A stretch of DNA of 64,000 nt. Source: Liolophura sinensis. Taxonomy: Eukaryota; Mollusca; Polyplacophora; Chitonida; Chitonidae. The DNA is taken from assembly GCF_032854445.1 (NCBI RefSeq), contig NC_088302.1, positions 39,810,191-39,874,190 on the forward strand, in the 5' to 3' direction. Positions 44,695 through 56,706 of this stretch are shown one piece after another (within the stretch, counting starts at the first letter, position 1; every line of letters starts with the position of its first letter). Under the pieces are notes generated by a model. It searched no databases. It was not told the origin of the DNA and was given only the letters and a program-made list of their open reading frames with translations. The translations under genes were made by a program, and so were the position numbers.

Positions 44695-47169
44695 AGGTTA
44701 CCGCTATCTAATCAAGCAAATGATATGGGTGAAGATTTGAAACATTTTAAGTAAAGACGCCTGAGAGAGAGAGAAACTGTAATCGAGCATCACTATTTTG
44801 GTGGCTTTTTAAGTGCTAAGCTTTTATTTGTATCATCGATATTTTTGTTCGCACAATACATGTGATCTTTTTCAAACTATTTGTGTTCCTTCACTTCGAC
44901 AATTGTCACCCCGTAAAACGTATACTCAAGGAACCGATTTGTTTGTATTGGATCCACGCTGAATTTTGTCTTCTGTCACCGTCGTCGCCAATGAATCCGG
45001 GAATAATACGTGATGGCAAGTGCCATAGTCACAGCCTACATCGGTAACATCAACCAAGACAGTAGCATCCAATGTCGGTGTTCTCACAATCTGTTAGAGG
45101 ACGAAGACGACTATGTTTCAAGGTTAATGACATATTTGTCTGATAGACGGACGCACAAAGGGATTGTTTTCTCGTGGTCTTGCCGTTCGCGCGTGGCATT
45201 ACCGTTGAACCTTTGTAAACAATGTTACAAAATGTTTGTAAAACAGCCTTTTTAAGTGCATTGGGACGGCTACATGCATTTGACCGTCTTGTATAAAGTG
45301 AAATGTTCTTGAGTGCACAATCACAATTTCTGCGTCCGGCCTTTACAGAAAGGAGAATACCTCGACAATTTATCTTGTGGTTTATCTTGTGGCTTGTGGA
45401 CTGAAACTACGAATTCACAATTCACGCCACATAAGAATATTGCTTACTTTAAAAGTGTGGCTAATGTATATTCATAAAGTTTGTTTGTGCGTCAGTTTTT
45501 TGTCTTCAAGAACATTAAGAACAATTCGTTGAAACTCATGCTATCTTTGAGGAAGTTTCACTTTGGAAGTATCGTTGATGTAGGAAGAGCGCAGCCAAAT
45601 GTAAATCAATACAGCTCGTCCACCGTAGGTCTAAACGCACAGGCTGCAATAACAGTTTTTTTCCTTAACACTTCCAAACGACGAAATGACAAAACCGTAA
45701 ATATAAAAAAAAACAGCTGTAAAGGATTTTTCAGTCTAAACCATTTACACTGAATTGGTGCTTGGTTTGCCTTTTAAATTGGAATTTAATACACTATGGG
45801 CATCCCTTGGGAAGAAGCAGGGATAACAAACGACTTGTCGATCGATTTTGTTGAGGAGGCATGTATGCAGCGGATTTCTTACTTGTACTGTTCTGTCCAT
45901 TGTCAGCTGTGGTTTTCGAAAATGAGGTGGTTACTTTAAAATACAGTGGGTAGCTTTTAACCCGCACCTCGTGTGTCTTTGTCATTGAATGTCCCCTTCT
46001 ATAACCACCACGCTAATTAGACTACACTCCCTAATTATAATCTTAATAATTTTTAGGTAGCTTTCTGATATCATCTTATATTATTGCGGGCACTGGAGTG
46101 AAACAATCGACTATTTGCTCATTCTCAGATAAGGACTAGCGAGTCGCCCTTACTTACATGTAGGTCATTGCAGAACATCATATGTCGACACATACGACAT
46201 AGTCTTAGTCGATCCTGGGCCAGTAACCGGAAAGCAAATTCCAAAACAACTTTCTACACATACTAAGTATATATGAAAGCCCATTGTTCCCTCTTCAAAC
46301 TGGTCTGTGGAAGTTTCGGTTTACGATCTTCCAGATGGATTTATTCTGATTATTAGTGGTGTGACAGTGACGATGTCTGACATCACTGGTGACACCGACA
46401 AATACGACATGTTGCAGTTGATGAAGAGAAAGTGTTAATGGCAAAGTGGTGTTACCAAGTAAAGAGAATGGTTCACAGTTCAGGCAGTGGAAATGGAGTG
46501 AATTATACAGGAGTCATAATTAGAATCTACAGCAGACGGAATTTATGGATCCAACCCTTCTGCTCGTTTCCAAACGTGTCTTCATTGTCAGCAGTTCCTC
46601 CAGTACCTAATTAGCCTGGCAGAGATTAACGGCTACTGTTTTAAACATTCCCGCGGGGTTTCTTCAAAGATAAGGCTAGCAGTGAGTAGAGTGAATGTGA
46701 AACAGATATGGTTATGAGGACAGCAACAATTAGGAGCAAAGACTAAACACAAGTGACGCGTATGTTAAAACGTTACCCAAACTGCTTTGTTGTTGGCCGG
46801 TCCACGACGATATGAAATTTCCTCATAATGAATATTTCCATCATATCAGGTAGTTGTGATCTTCGAGAAAAACTGCTGTGTCATATGGACACAATATCAT
46901 ACAATACTTAAAACATAGAGAGTGTAACCAGGGCAGTGATGACAATGTGATAGCTGTCCAGTTGTCACACGTATAACAGGTAAAATACAGCCTCTTGTAA
47001 AATTACCTTAGTTACGGTTCCATTAGCGACGACAGTGTGTTAGTTGGATGATGATCATTCATAACCAGTAAATTTCTCAACAGACGCTCTATCAACTTAT
47101 TTCATTTATTTTCGTATTGTAACTGTTCATGTAGTTGCCTAAATAGTAACAGTTTAGTCACCATCATGA
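44695..47169. other. 2.5-kb non-coding stretch, no gene recognised
   Basis: An ATG at 45013 opens 80 codons (MASAIVTAYIGNINQD...) with a possible donor after about 36 codons (TCAAG|GTTAAT), and an ATG at 46373 opens 21 codons (MSDITGDTDKYDMLQLMK). Neither is recognised. Confidence 0.4.
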
Positions 47170-47418
47170 CTTATTTATTCATTTCATTGGTGTTTTACGC
47201 CGAACACAAGAATGTTTCACTTATACGACGGCGGCTAGCAATAACGTGGGAGGAAACCGGGTAGAGCTCGAGGGAAACACACCACCATCCAAACCTTACC
47301 GCGTGCGGCTGGAAAAGATGCCAGCTGACTTCATGAATTCAGAGCGACCGCATTGGTAAGAGGCTTCTGGGTCATTACGTCGTGCTGTTGTGCTAACCCC
47401 CTCGGCCACGGAGGCCCC
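47170..47418 (-). repeat. SINE-1 copy
   Basis: Minus-strand copy: tail TTCATTGGTGTTTTACGCCG, CGACGGCGGCTAGC, and head CCACGGAGGCCCC at the right end. Head-to-head with the plus-strand copy 95 bp further on. Confidence 0.9.
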
Positions 47419-47513
47419 AAACATTTTTAAGCAGAATTAGGTAAAAAAGAAGAAAAACTAGGTGGTCTGCTCTACAGGTGATCTTGTTAGAAAACCGACG
47501 TTAAATCCCCGAT

Positions 47514-47757
47514 GGGGCCTCTGTGGCCAGCACGCTAGCGTAATGACCCAGGGACTTTTCATCAATGTGGTCGTTGTGAGTCCAAGTCCAGCTCATGCTG
47601 ACTTCAGGCCGAACATGGGAAGGTCTGTCAGCAACCTGTGAATGGACGTGAGTTTCTCCCGGGCTCTGCCCGGTTTCCTCACACCATAATGCTGGCCGCC
47701 GTCGTATAAGTGAAATATTCTTGAGTACGCCTTAAAACACCATTCAAATAAATTAAA
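47514..47757 (+). repeat. SINE-1 copy, inverted relative to its neighbour
   Basis: GGGGCCTCTGTGGCCAGCAC head, GCTCATGCTGACTTC, CCATAATGCTGGCCGCCG and tail GTATAAGTGAAATATTC. Confidence 0.9.
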
Positions 47758-49227
47758 CCTCCAAGCATACATACATACATACACAAACATTCAGACATGC
47801 ATACAATGGTTGGAGGACGACTCCATCCTATAGAATGATTCCCATCGAGGTGTTTTGGGTACACGTATTAGTGATGTGAGCACTAAGCAACAACGTCACC
47901 ACGTCATTCCATTGTCTCATTGTTACCGAAATATCCATCAGTACAGTATTAAAGGGAACTTAGAAGACGTTTAGAGTTTCTAGCCTTGTGAGAAAGACCT
48001 AGAATCTTGGAAACCCGCGAGATTCAACATTAAGGTACAATGATAACCTACATGCTGCAAAGGTTATATTGCAGATCTTTCTTTCCCTGCTGTCCGTGTA
48101 ACGAAGGTGCTCATGAAATAAGCACACATGGAATAATTAGCTTTAACTTGCTTGCCTAACATGTGTTGTATGTTAGCCTTCGTAGAGACTGAACCACTGT
48201 AAGGCTCTCTCATATACAGGCTTGAAAAGAATAACTGGTTGTTTTGTAAAACAAATAGGCTAGGTCACTGTAACTTGCACGGCTGAAGTTTTAGTACTGT
48301 TACGACCCAAACTGTCTGTATTATAAAGAGATGGCTTGTTTGAAATACACTACCGTCTAGCCGCACAAAAAGGTAACCAAAACCAGCAGATTTTATTTTA
48401 CAACAATTTATTAGCTTTAACAAGAACAGATAACAAGACTTATACAAATACTAAAGTACTTACATGTACAACGGCGTCAAGTCCAAACGGACGCATATAT
48501 TCCACAATGCTGAAACCATAAAGGCATAAATGCACAAATAAGAGGGAAAATCCACAGTATAACTGAGTGTATGACGAAATATACACAAAATTCCACAGAC
48601 AGGGTCCGCGTACTAACAAGCACTGTGTACACAAGAGCACAAATTAAATATACAAGTTCAGACTGAACAAGTGCTCGGTGGAGATAGGATATAACAAAGC
48701 CAGAGGCTATAAAGACACCAAAATTCAGCACAAAAGGCCTTCTAAGGTAACACACAGCGAAAGCATCCCAAATTCTCCTTTCTCCCCCTTTGACCTGCTT
48801 TCATAGGTCTTATATAGACTGGTGGAATTTCCTAGAATAAGAAAATTCTTGAACACTTGTTGTAAACAAACAGGCCCCAAACTGAGTGTATTCTGGAACA
48901 TTCTATGGCAGAGGCAGACAGCAGGCCCTGAAATCAGCATATGTAAACAGTGGTAAGCTAAATTTAGAAGCTGACGGCAGTTGTGCACATAACAATTACT
49001 AAATTTATAAAACAAATACGCCCTTGAATATTTTAAAAGCCAGTATATTTTACTTTGTTTTTATGTATATAACAATTTGCTTTCATGTTCAAATTTGCTT
49101 ACCCAAAGTAATTTTCTTCCCGGCATTTCCTAAAATTGTGTTTTGACTATTCTGGGCAGAAATGCCATTATTCATAAAATCTTTGTCAAGTTTACTGTTA
49201 ATGTATTTTTATCACATCATAGGAAAA

Positions 49228-49260
<33 letters not shown>

Positions 49261-50129
49261 GAGAACTATAATTCTGCTGTGTCTTTTCCTTCACATTACA
49301 GACGGCGAAGTCGTGTATTCGATTTTCAGCCCACTGGACTTAAATCATACAAGTTGCAAAGTTAGTCAGAGAGGGCTTGTTCAATCGTCGTTGCTACATA
49401 CAGCAAGATAACCAACCAGTAACGTGTCCATACATGGGGAACCAGTTCAGAGTGAGTTCTGATTATTATAATATATTCCGACTGTATAGTGTAGTAAGGG
49501 CTACATAAACCATGTGGAGGGGAATGTTTGATAATTCGAAATCTTCAGTAAATCTGACTTCAGGTTAACCTCATCGACCTTATCAATAGTTCTACAAAAT
49601 TAATGACTTAATGACTGTGTTGATTTTAAAATTCACCTTTCTTTTTTCTCATATAACCCCCTATATTTCTTCCATACTGTTTCCACAGCGTCGTATCTGG
49701 AGTGGTAAGGACTGGAAAGAATTTGTTTCCCAAAATTTAGGTTCATTTAGTGAAGTAGACGTTTACAGCTTAATATTTGTACTGTTTTTACAAAATGTAC
49801 ACCATTGATACAACATTCCCTTTAATATATTTAATTTACCTATTCTAAACAGCTTTTATTCTTTCTAAACATTTAACAAGTGATACAAAATTCATCTATG
49901 GTTTTGACAGGTCAAATGAATTATTTTCCTGATGTTGATCTTTATAACTTTTCAGATGTGAAACATATCAAAATGGCCGGGACTGTAATGAAAATAATTT
50001 GCAAGTTGTAAATTTGTTCTATCAAAAGTGTCGCTAGTGTCGTATATCGCTTTGTACATCAGTATTAAAGAATTTAATGCAGACATTTGCAGCAGTTGTA
50101 TCGGCAAAACAGCCGTTCATCGGTTCCAT
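47758..50129. other. 2.4-kb non-coding stretch; (AAAT)n run
   Basis: No domain-bearing frame. An (AAAT)n microsatellite occupies about 49226-49257, possibly the tail of an unrecognised repeat. Confidence 0.4.
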
Positions 50130-50374
50130 ATGACCAGTTGCCAGCTGTCACGCTGTCGTCGCTGCTCTGGTTTTATAATCTGTTTGTTGTACGTGTTTTT
50201 GTATTCTTACATAATTCAAGATTCTGCTGGTGGACTAAGTATTCCCGAGGCTTGATCCCTATAATCCCTGTTTTAATGTGACTGTGTGTTAAATGTGATG
50301 ACAACACAGCATTTTGAATAGATCTAGACCATTAACATGTAATAAATTGAATTGAGCATCGCTGCATTTCTTTT

Positions 50375-50560
50375 AATCTAATTCTGCTTAAATCATGCTA
50401 CTAGGGGGAGTGTAATTTGCTACTATTTATGCATTTACATGAACAGGTAGAATAAACCCGGACTGCGATAAATTGACAAGAGGCCTTATTTCACCGGTTG
50501 CCTGTGACCATTTCCTAGCTATGACACTATTTTCGCTGCTCTGTTTTTACTCTATTTGGT
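50375..50560 (+). repeat. R3 repeat, copy 2
   Basis: Aligns with 14815-14990 (CTAATTCTGCTTAAATCATG, AATTGACAAGAGGCC, AGCTATGACAC, GCTGCTCTGTTTTTACTC). A partial copy precedes it at 50130-50190 (CAGTTGCCAGCTGTCACGC). Confidence 0.6.
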
Positions 50561-51199
50561 GCGCATCTTTAACTATAATGTAAGAGCCGGTCAAACCGTA
50601 TTTCAACATTCATGCCAAGCTCCAGTAGGTATAACAGCCTAATTATTAGTTGAATTACTGTCATGCATGACATTTAACGTGTTTAATCCAGTCACTCACT
50701 GTTTACTACTCTAGTTACCTTATTATGTAATTTGTTCCACAAAGATACCTTGATTGCGACACAGCCGTGACGAGGAAGTTCATGATTGCATGAACTTGCT
50801 GACAAACGACACGGACAGCGACAGATCTGGTCGGGATCAGACGATTGATGTCGAAATTGCACCACTTGCATAAATTGTCCCTCTCAACAAAAACATGAAT
50901 ACAAAATTGCTATTTTTCTGTAATAACTGCATGCATGTCAAATAAATACACATTTAAACTTTTTCTCTCTTAAATTTGAGATTTGAGACTCGTATATACT
51001 CGCAAATCCTTGATATATCATTGTAGATATAACGTCGAAAGAGTGTTTTTTTCTTCGTTTTTCTTGTTCTTTCAAAATGCTTATGATTGATTGAGGAGTC
51101 GGCCGTACTGAAGAGTCTTCAGCTAGTCTACCCTGTCCGTGACCGTGTAGTGAGTAAGATAATTTGACGCAAACGACAGATAAGTTGTTACTGATATGC
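50561..51199. other. Non-coding, nothing recognised
   Basis: No gene or repeat recognised. Confidence 0.35.
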
Positions 51200-51340
51200 G
51201 CAAGCTGAATTTTACGTCATAGGATAAAGGGTCTTTTGTTCGAATCCGATCCCGTTTCTTCTCTCATCACACTTCGATGACTGTCGTGTTTTAGGTGAAA
51301 TATGCTTGAATACAGCGTAAATCAGCAATCTAATATATCC
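51200..51340 (+). repeat. SINE-1-related fragment with B-box-like motif
   Basis: GTTCGAATCCGATCCCG (about 51239) is B-box-like and the end GTGAAATATGCTTGAATACA resembles the SINE-1 tail. It is too diverged to place firmly. Confidence 0.45.
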
Positions 51341-51443
51341 AGTAAAGATATATTCTGTCTTGGGTGTGACCCGACCCATGATTGACCCAATGATCTACCA
51401 CTCCCGAAGCGGACGCTCTACGAGCTGAGCTATCGGGGCCGGT
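51341..51443 (-). repeat. SINE-2 head fragment
   Basis: Reverse complement begins CCGGCCCCGATAGCTCAG with A box TAGCTCAGCTCGTAGAGC, followed by GTCCGCTTCGGGAGTGG and GGTCGGGTCACACCC. tRNA-like in its 5' half, but the anticodon arm does not fold cleanly, so it is not called a tRNA gene. Confidence 0.75.
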
Positions 51444-52417
51444 TAGATGTTGTATCATTAATAGAATATGCTCATTTCATACTTTTCCGGTTAAGTTCTG
51501 CTGAAAGAAACATAGCATTGGTCACTAAACTTGGGAGCCTGTGGTGATCATGCGATCTCTTGGGAAGGGTAGACCAGATCGGATCATACCGAGAAAACGA
51601 GGTTAAAAATGTCAATAGATTGTCAATCAGCCGACATACCAGACTTATCGATATCGTCTAAAATTGGATTCACTGTCCAAGCATTTCGGCTACACTGTAA
51701 TTAAGTGGTGTCGCTATTCTGGTGCTAACATTCAGTCTACCTCTCTTTTCTGAAGCATAGGATAGGGCTCGTTGACTGGGTAAACATAAGGGAAAACTGA
51801 ATAGAGATGGGGACATTGCTGGTGAGGTGTTCGATCGATTGAAATGACTCGTAGCGTGGTCAGACCTGAGATGAGGTGTATAAATACAAAAGCGTCAAAA
51901 CAGACCTCTTCATGAGTCTTATTCGATGTATGACAAAGTAAACAGTGACAGGGTTTGGCACAAAGCTGCCCAAAGTGGGCAGGAAAATTATGTGAACACA
52001 AAGACGTCTTGAATAGCATGTCGTAGACGACACGCTTTTTCTGGTTATAAGGATGTGGTAGATCTGTGAGAAGGCGCTACAAAGACTGCTTATTTCGACA
52101 CCTGTGTGGCAGAAGCCTAAATCTCGTCAGTGTTATGGCTGTGACCTTTAAAAGAAACAGTTTGACTGTCTGGATCCCCAAGGCTGACCATTATACCAGG
52201 CTTGGATTTCGTAATTTAATATTACCATGTCAAAATAGTGTGTCATGCCTTATCGACATCAGAATGTTTGCAGATTAGCCAATGAGAAAACAGAGTAAAA
52301 CAGGGACTAATGCATTTTAGGTGAACCTTTAGGTGAAACAGCTCCCAAATTTAATATTATGCTCACTTACGTGACTGTCAAATTATATAACTTGTATGAC
52401 TTCCTCTCAGTATTTGG
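51444..52417. other. Non-coding, nothing recognised
   Basis: No gene or repeat recognised. Confidence 0.35.
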
Positions 52418-52560
52418 CATTTGATTGGTGTTTTACGCTGTACTCAAGAATATTTCACGTATACGAAGGCGACCAGCTTCATGGTGAGAGAAAACCAGGA
52501 AGAACCTGGGGGAAACCCACGACCATCCGCAGGTTACTGGGAGATCTTCCCACGTACGGT
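52418..52560 (-). repeat. SINE-1 copy, head truncated
   Basis: GATTGGTGTTTTACGCTGTA tail through CGACCATCCGCAGGTTACTG and CTTCCCACGTACGG, after which similarity stops. The tRNA-like part is missing. Confidence 0.88.
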
Positions 52561-53127
52561 GAGTATTAGTCATTCAACGGATTATTGGTTTAACCGAAAT
52601 AACCGTCTTTACAAAATGAAATAATGTGAATGACTTAACGATCAGTTTTGTTTGGATGACGAGTGATATTCACCAGTACACTACATGTACAATGTAACAC
52701 ACATTGCTCTTTAGAATCCGTACTTTAGAAAGTTTTTTTAAGGGAGTTTAGAAAATTACAACGTTTTCGCTACCGTGTGAAGTGAGGCATGTTTGGACAC
52801 GAAATTCTGCGCGATAACACGTAATCTGATGAAGCCTTTGTATGTCCAGAAAGCTCATGGTGTTTCTGGACAAAATCCCAGTGTAACGTGACGACGGGAA
52901 TAAAGCGGCAAATGATGATGAACCCAAATCGTTTAATTTTGTCGTACATATTGGCGTGCGGTCGGTGAATGTTGGGTTTGAGGCATGTGTTAATGTTGTT
53001 GTATGTGGCAAATTAACAGCGTTTAGAACGTAAATGTTCTGCAGCCGATAGACACGGATGTTTTGGGCATTCCGTTAAATGCCACTGATCACTGTGGGAC
53101 GCAGTACTTCTTGGCACATCATCTGAG
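52561..53127. other. Non-coding, nothing recognised
   Basis: No gene or repeat recognised. Confidence 0.35.
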
Positions 53128-53229
53128 CTTGAGGTGTTTGATCGCTGTTATACACCTGGTAAGCGTTTACATAATAGACCTAAGGCTTTAGCACGACCAG
53201 GTGTATAAACCGAGATCAATGACCTCAAG
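53128..53229. repeat. Fold-back repeat, 33-bp arms
   Basis: CTTGAGGTGTTTGATCGC... and its imperfect reverse complement ending GACCTCAAG flank a 35-bp spacer; TATACACCTGGT pairs exactly with ACCAGGTGTATA. It resembles a small MITE or snap-back insertion. Confidence 0.75.
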
Positions 53230-54308
53230 CGAATCACGGTAACCTACTTACATAATGGAACTATTGTTCGATCGCGAGAGCTTATTTTGCGTATTGTCAA
53301 GTTTCGAGGGACAGTTCTTAGGACATGCATTGGCATCAGAAATAATCTCGATTTCGCAGTAGTTTGTTTTCGTCAGATATGTACAGTAGTGATGCATGTA
53401 AGGCGACACCAAATTCTAAACCTTTATGCAATCTAAATAAAGTGGCACTATTCATGTCTACTAGAAGTGTAGGAGAAAAACACCGTGTTCAAAGCTATCA
53501 GTTTAGGTCGGACCCGATGACAAATGAAATCATAATTAAGATATCCGCATTTTACTCGACCTTTGTGCCTATTTTACACGGGACAACAACCAGCTCATTA
53601 AAATGACCCTTATAGCACATGTGATATACACATCATACAGTATCAAGCCTGCAAAATTATCCAATCTTTACAAATTTTATCTTATTTTCTTGTACAACAA
53701 TGTCCTTAGGTAGAAAACACAGAACTTTACCTTTCAACACAGACTAAGACACAATACAAGCTTTTTGTATCCCTAGAAGAACATTTTGGACTTCTGGAAA
53801 AATGAGTGTCCAGTTAATTACTTTTGACTTCAATAAAATGTTCCAAGCTCAGTGATATTTTTCAGAAATATCAAATGCACACGAGACTGTTCTACGGGAA
53901 AATTCCTACATGTCAGAAATAGAAAGAAATTTGCACGCTTGCCCTAGCTATATCGCCACAATATGGCAGAAATATTGCCGACGTGACCCTAAGCCATAAT
54001 CATTCATTCATTCACATAATTAGGTCATATATATTGTGTATATTTGCTTTTTAAAAGAATTATTGTGAACGTTTTACAGAGTTGTGGTAGAACGCAAATT
54101 TTTAGATATGTGACATTAAGGAAAGCTTAGATACGTTGATTCTATGTCCAGCAAATTTTCAGAGCCTGTGAGGTGGGAAAAGGCCATGTCTATTCTGTAT
54201 AAAAGGAGGAGGAATAGTCTTTCTTGTTGTGTGGTTGGCGCCAATAATTTAAACTGTCTCTTTACTTTGGCAGTACATATCAGCAAACAGGGAATTCAAC
54301 TTTCAAAG
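53230..54308. other. Non-coding; repeat tail at 53935-54016
   Basis: GCCACAATATGGCAGAAATA and CCATAATCATTCATTCATTC form the end of a dispersed repeat also seen at 3839-3893. Otherwise nothing is recognised. Confidence 0.4.
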
Positions 54309-55315
54309 TGTTATGTATGACTATTTAACGTTTTCATGTACTGTTAGTCTGCGGACCTTTGTGTTATATGTTATAAGCATAACAGGCCCTGTTATATATG
54401 TACAGCGCGAACCTGGCCGAAAGCACCTTGTTCAGTGCTCTGTTTATTTAACTGGATGTTCATTGGCTGTTAATTCTGTGTCTAAGAATAGTTGAATCCA
54501 CCTGGACCGTATATAAGCCGTGTTTTCTGTGCAGAGTGGAGGTATTTTTGCTGCATCCACTGGGAGCCAGGAGAGTGTGCGACGCTCTCGTATCGAGTCC
54601 ATTATTTTGATATGAGCTGGTGATGCCAGTTTCATTTGGGAGGACAGATTTTTTATGCCGGCACCGTTTGTGTACCACAGTAGTACTGATGTCTGATTTA
54701 TGTGAATTTCTGCGGAAGTCACGTTTATTGGTGTTCGGATCTTTATTATGATTATACAGTGTTGACTGTGTAATTTGTTTAACACGCTGACCTCACCTGA
54801 CCGACAAGGTCGTCAAGGACTCTAAACTGAAGTTTTCAGTTTTGCAAAGGACGTTCGTTCTGCCACAAGGTGACATTACTCTACGTCTCTGAACGGCTCG
54901 TTTGTGAGCTTCTGCGGGAGCTGTGACTGATCTGAAGTGGATTATACCTCCATGCCTGTATTTACCCTGTGTTGTGCTCTGCGGGTGTGACGTCATTCAA
55001 AGGCTTGACTGTTCCAGTTCTGTGTAACCTGTGTACTGTGTTCGTGTTCGCTAACCTGGCGAAGTACCTGTCTAGGACAATTTGTGAATTGTGTGTTTAT
55101 CCCATGGTCTTTACGTTGGATTTCCTGGAATACATTCCTTGGGATGCAAAGGTGAACTGGAAACTTGTAAAGACCGGTAATACTGATGTGTATGTTGTTG
55201 TTGTTGTTGAACTGTCTGTAAAACTGTACGTCTCATTTTATATATAAAGCATTGTTCACATTGTAATATTGAGTCACTGAGTCTGTTTTCTGTTGCCGTT
55301 TTCAATACCGTAACA
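54309..55315 (+). repeat. 5' LTR (1007 bp)
   Basis: Same length as the 3' LTR. I found two differences, at 54574 (A against G) and 55257 (C against T), about 99.8% identity. It has a TATA box TATATAAG at 54510 and a possible variant poly(A) signal TATAAA near 55246. Frames of up to 113 codons inside it are present in both LTRs and are not considered genes. Confidence 0.96.
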
Positions 55316-55320
55316 GAAAT

Positions 55321-55338
55321 TGGGGGCTTGTCCGGGAA
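55321..55338 (+). promoter_or_regulatory. Primer-binding site, tRNA-Pro type
   Basis: TGGGGGCTTGTCCGGGAA begins 5 bases after the LTR and matches 16 of 18 bases of the tRNA-Pro primer site known from murine leukaemia virus-type retroviruses. Confidence 0.75.
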
Positions 55339-55443
55339 CTGATTGTTTCCCTTTTGTTTTGCACCGGATATTTGAAGTTAAAAACAAGTGAGAAGCGATT
55401 GCTTAATTTTAACGGTGAATGATTCAGTGGCTAAATATTTACA

Positions 55444-56706
55444 ATGGGAGATTTTGATCCTAAACAGTTTGTTAATGCGCCCGATCAGGATGTTTTTGAG
55501 AGTTTAAAGAAGGAAGACTTGGTTAAGTTAGGGACATTTTTAGGTTTGTCCATAAAGTCTTCATGGAGGAAAAGAGATATGCAGCATACTTTGTTGAAAC
55601 ATTTAGTGGAGATAGGGAAGTTTGATAGTTCTGCATTATCTGATTATGAGTTCGAGAGTCAGTCTGATGCCGAGCTTAAGTTTAAGCAGTTATAGTTAGA
55701 AAAGTTGAGATTGGAGAAAGAGGAAAGAGAGAAAGAGAGGGAACATGAGATAGAAAAGTTGAAAATGGAGAAAGAGGAAAGAGAGAAAGAAAGGGAGAGG
55801 GAAGTGCAGAGAGAAGAAAGAGAGAGGGAAGTGCAGAGAGAAGAGAGAGAGAGGGAAGTGCAGAGAGAGGAGAGAGAAATGCAAGAAAGAGAGAGGGAAA
55901 GAGAATTGGAGTTTCAAATGAAAAAGTTAGAGGTTGAGAGAGGTGAGAAACCGGGTCCTTCCGGTAGACAGGATTCGGGATTTGATGTGACCAAATACAT
56001 TCGGTTAGTTCCATCCTTTCAGGAAAAAGAGGTGGATAAGTATTTTCTGCATTTTGAGAAAATTGCAAATAGTTTGAAGTGGCCTAAAGAGTTCTGGACT
56101 ATGTTATTACAGAGTGTGCTAATTGGAAAGGCCAGGGAAATTTACACTCAGTTAAGTGTAGAGACTGCTTCCAATTATGACTATGTGAAAGAGGTAATTT
56201 TGAAGGGTTATTAATTGGTGCCTGAAGCTTACCGCCAGAAGTTTCGTAACTGTGAAAAAGGTAGAGATCAGACATACGTTGAGTTTGGTCGAGCTAAGGA
56301 GCAGTTGTTTGATTGCTGTTGTACAGCCAAGAAAATAGGCAAGGATTTTGAAAGTTTGCGTCAGCTTGTGCTGGTAGAAGAGTTCAAGCGTTGTATTCAT
56401 AATGATGTAAAGGTGTTCGTTCATGTGCAGAAGGCGAGTACACTTGAAGAGGCAGCCAGTTTAGCTGATGATTATTCCTTGACACATAAGGTTACATACA
56501 CGGGTAAGCCATTTAATTCATTTATACGTAGAAATACCCAGTCACATGTAACAGGTAGAGGTAGCTCTACACAGAAGAGTTCTACACCAGGCTCCAGTGG
56601 TTCTACAGCTCATGGTTCACGTAGGTCAGATTGGAATGGTAGTCCTCGAAATAGGGTCACTTGTAATTTTTGCAAGCGGGTAGGTCACGTGATGAGTGAA
56701 TGTTAC
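55444..56706 (+). pseudogene. gag: gag: charged N-terminus, SCAN-like capsid, zinc knuckle
   Basis: The ATG at 55444 starts MGDFDPKQFVNAPDQD. Residues from about 85 to 165 form a long Glu/Arg/Lys heptad-like stretch (purine-only DNA at 55700-55905), probably coiled coil. The capsid follows from 55980 (KYFLHFEKIA, LVPEAYRQKFR) and is SCAN-like. A CCHC knuckle, CNFCKRVGHVMSEC (C-x2-C-x4-H-x4-C), lies at 56662-56703 and would bind genomic RNA. The frame is interrupted by TAG at 55693-55695 and TAA at 56212-56214, both inside the gag region rather than at domain borders, so they look like mutations rather than readthrough signals. Confidence 0.85.

Noticed and set aside
45013-45255. 80-codon frame beginning MASAIVTAYIGN
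   Set aside because: Possible donor after 36 codons, but no recognised family and no downstream exon found.
51341-51443. tRNA gene on the minus strand
   Set aside because: A and B boxes are present, but the anticodon and acceptor stems do not fold well and the same head occurs in the SINE-2 copy at 29870, so it is a SINE fragment.
54444-55247. Open frames within the LTR (113 and 92 codons), repeated at 60485-61288
   Set aside because: They look conserved only because the LTRs are nearly identical copies. No domain or start context supports a gene.
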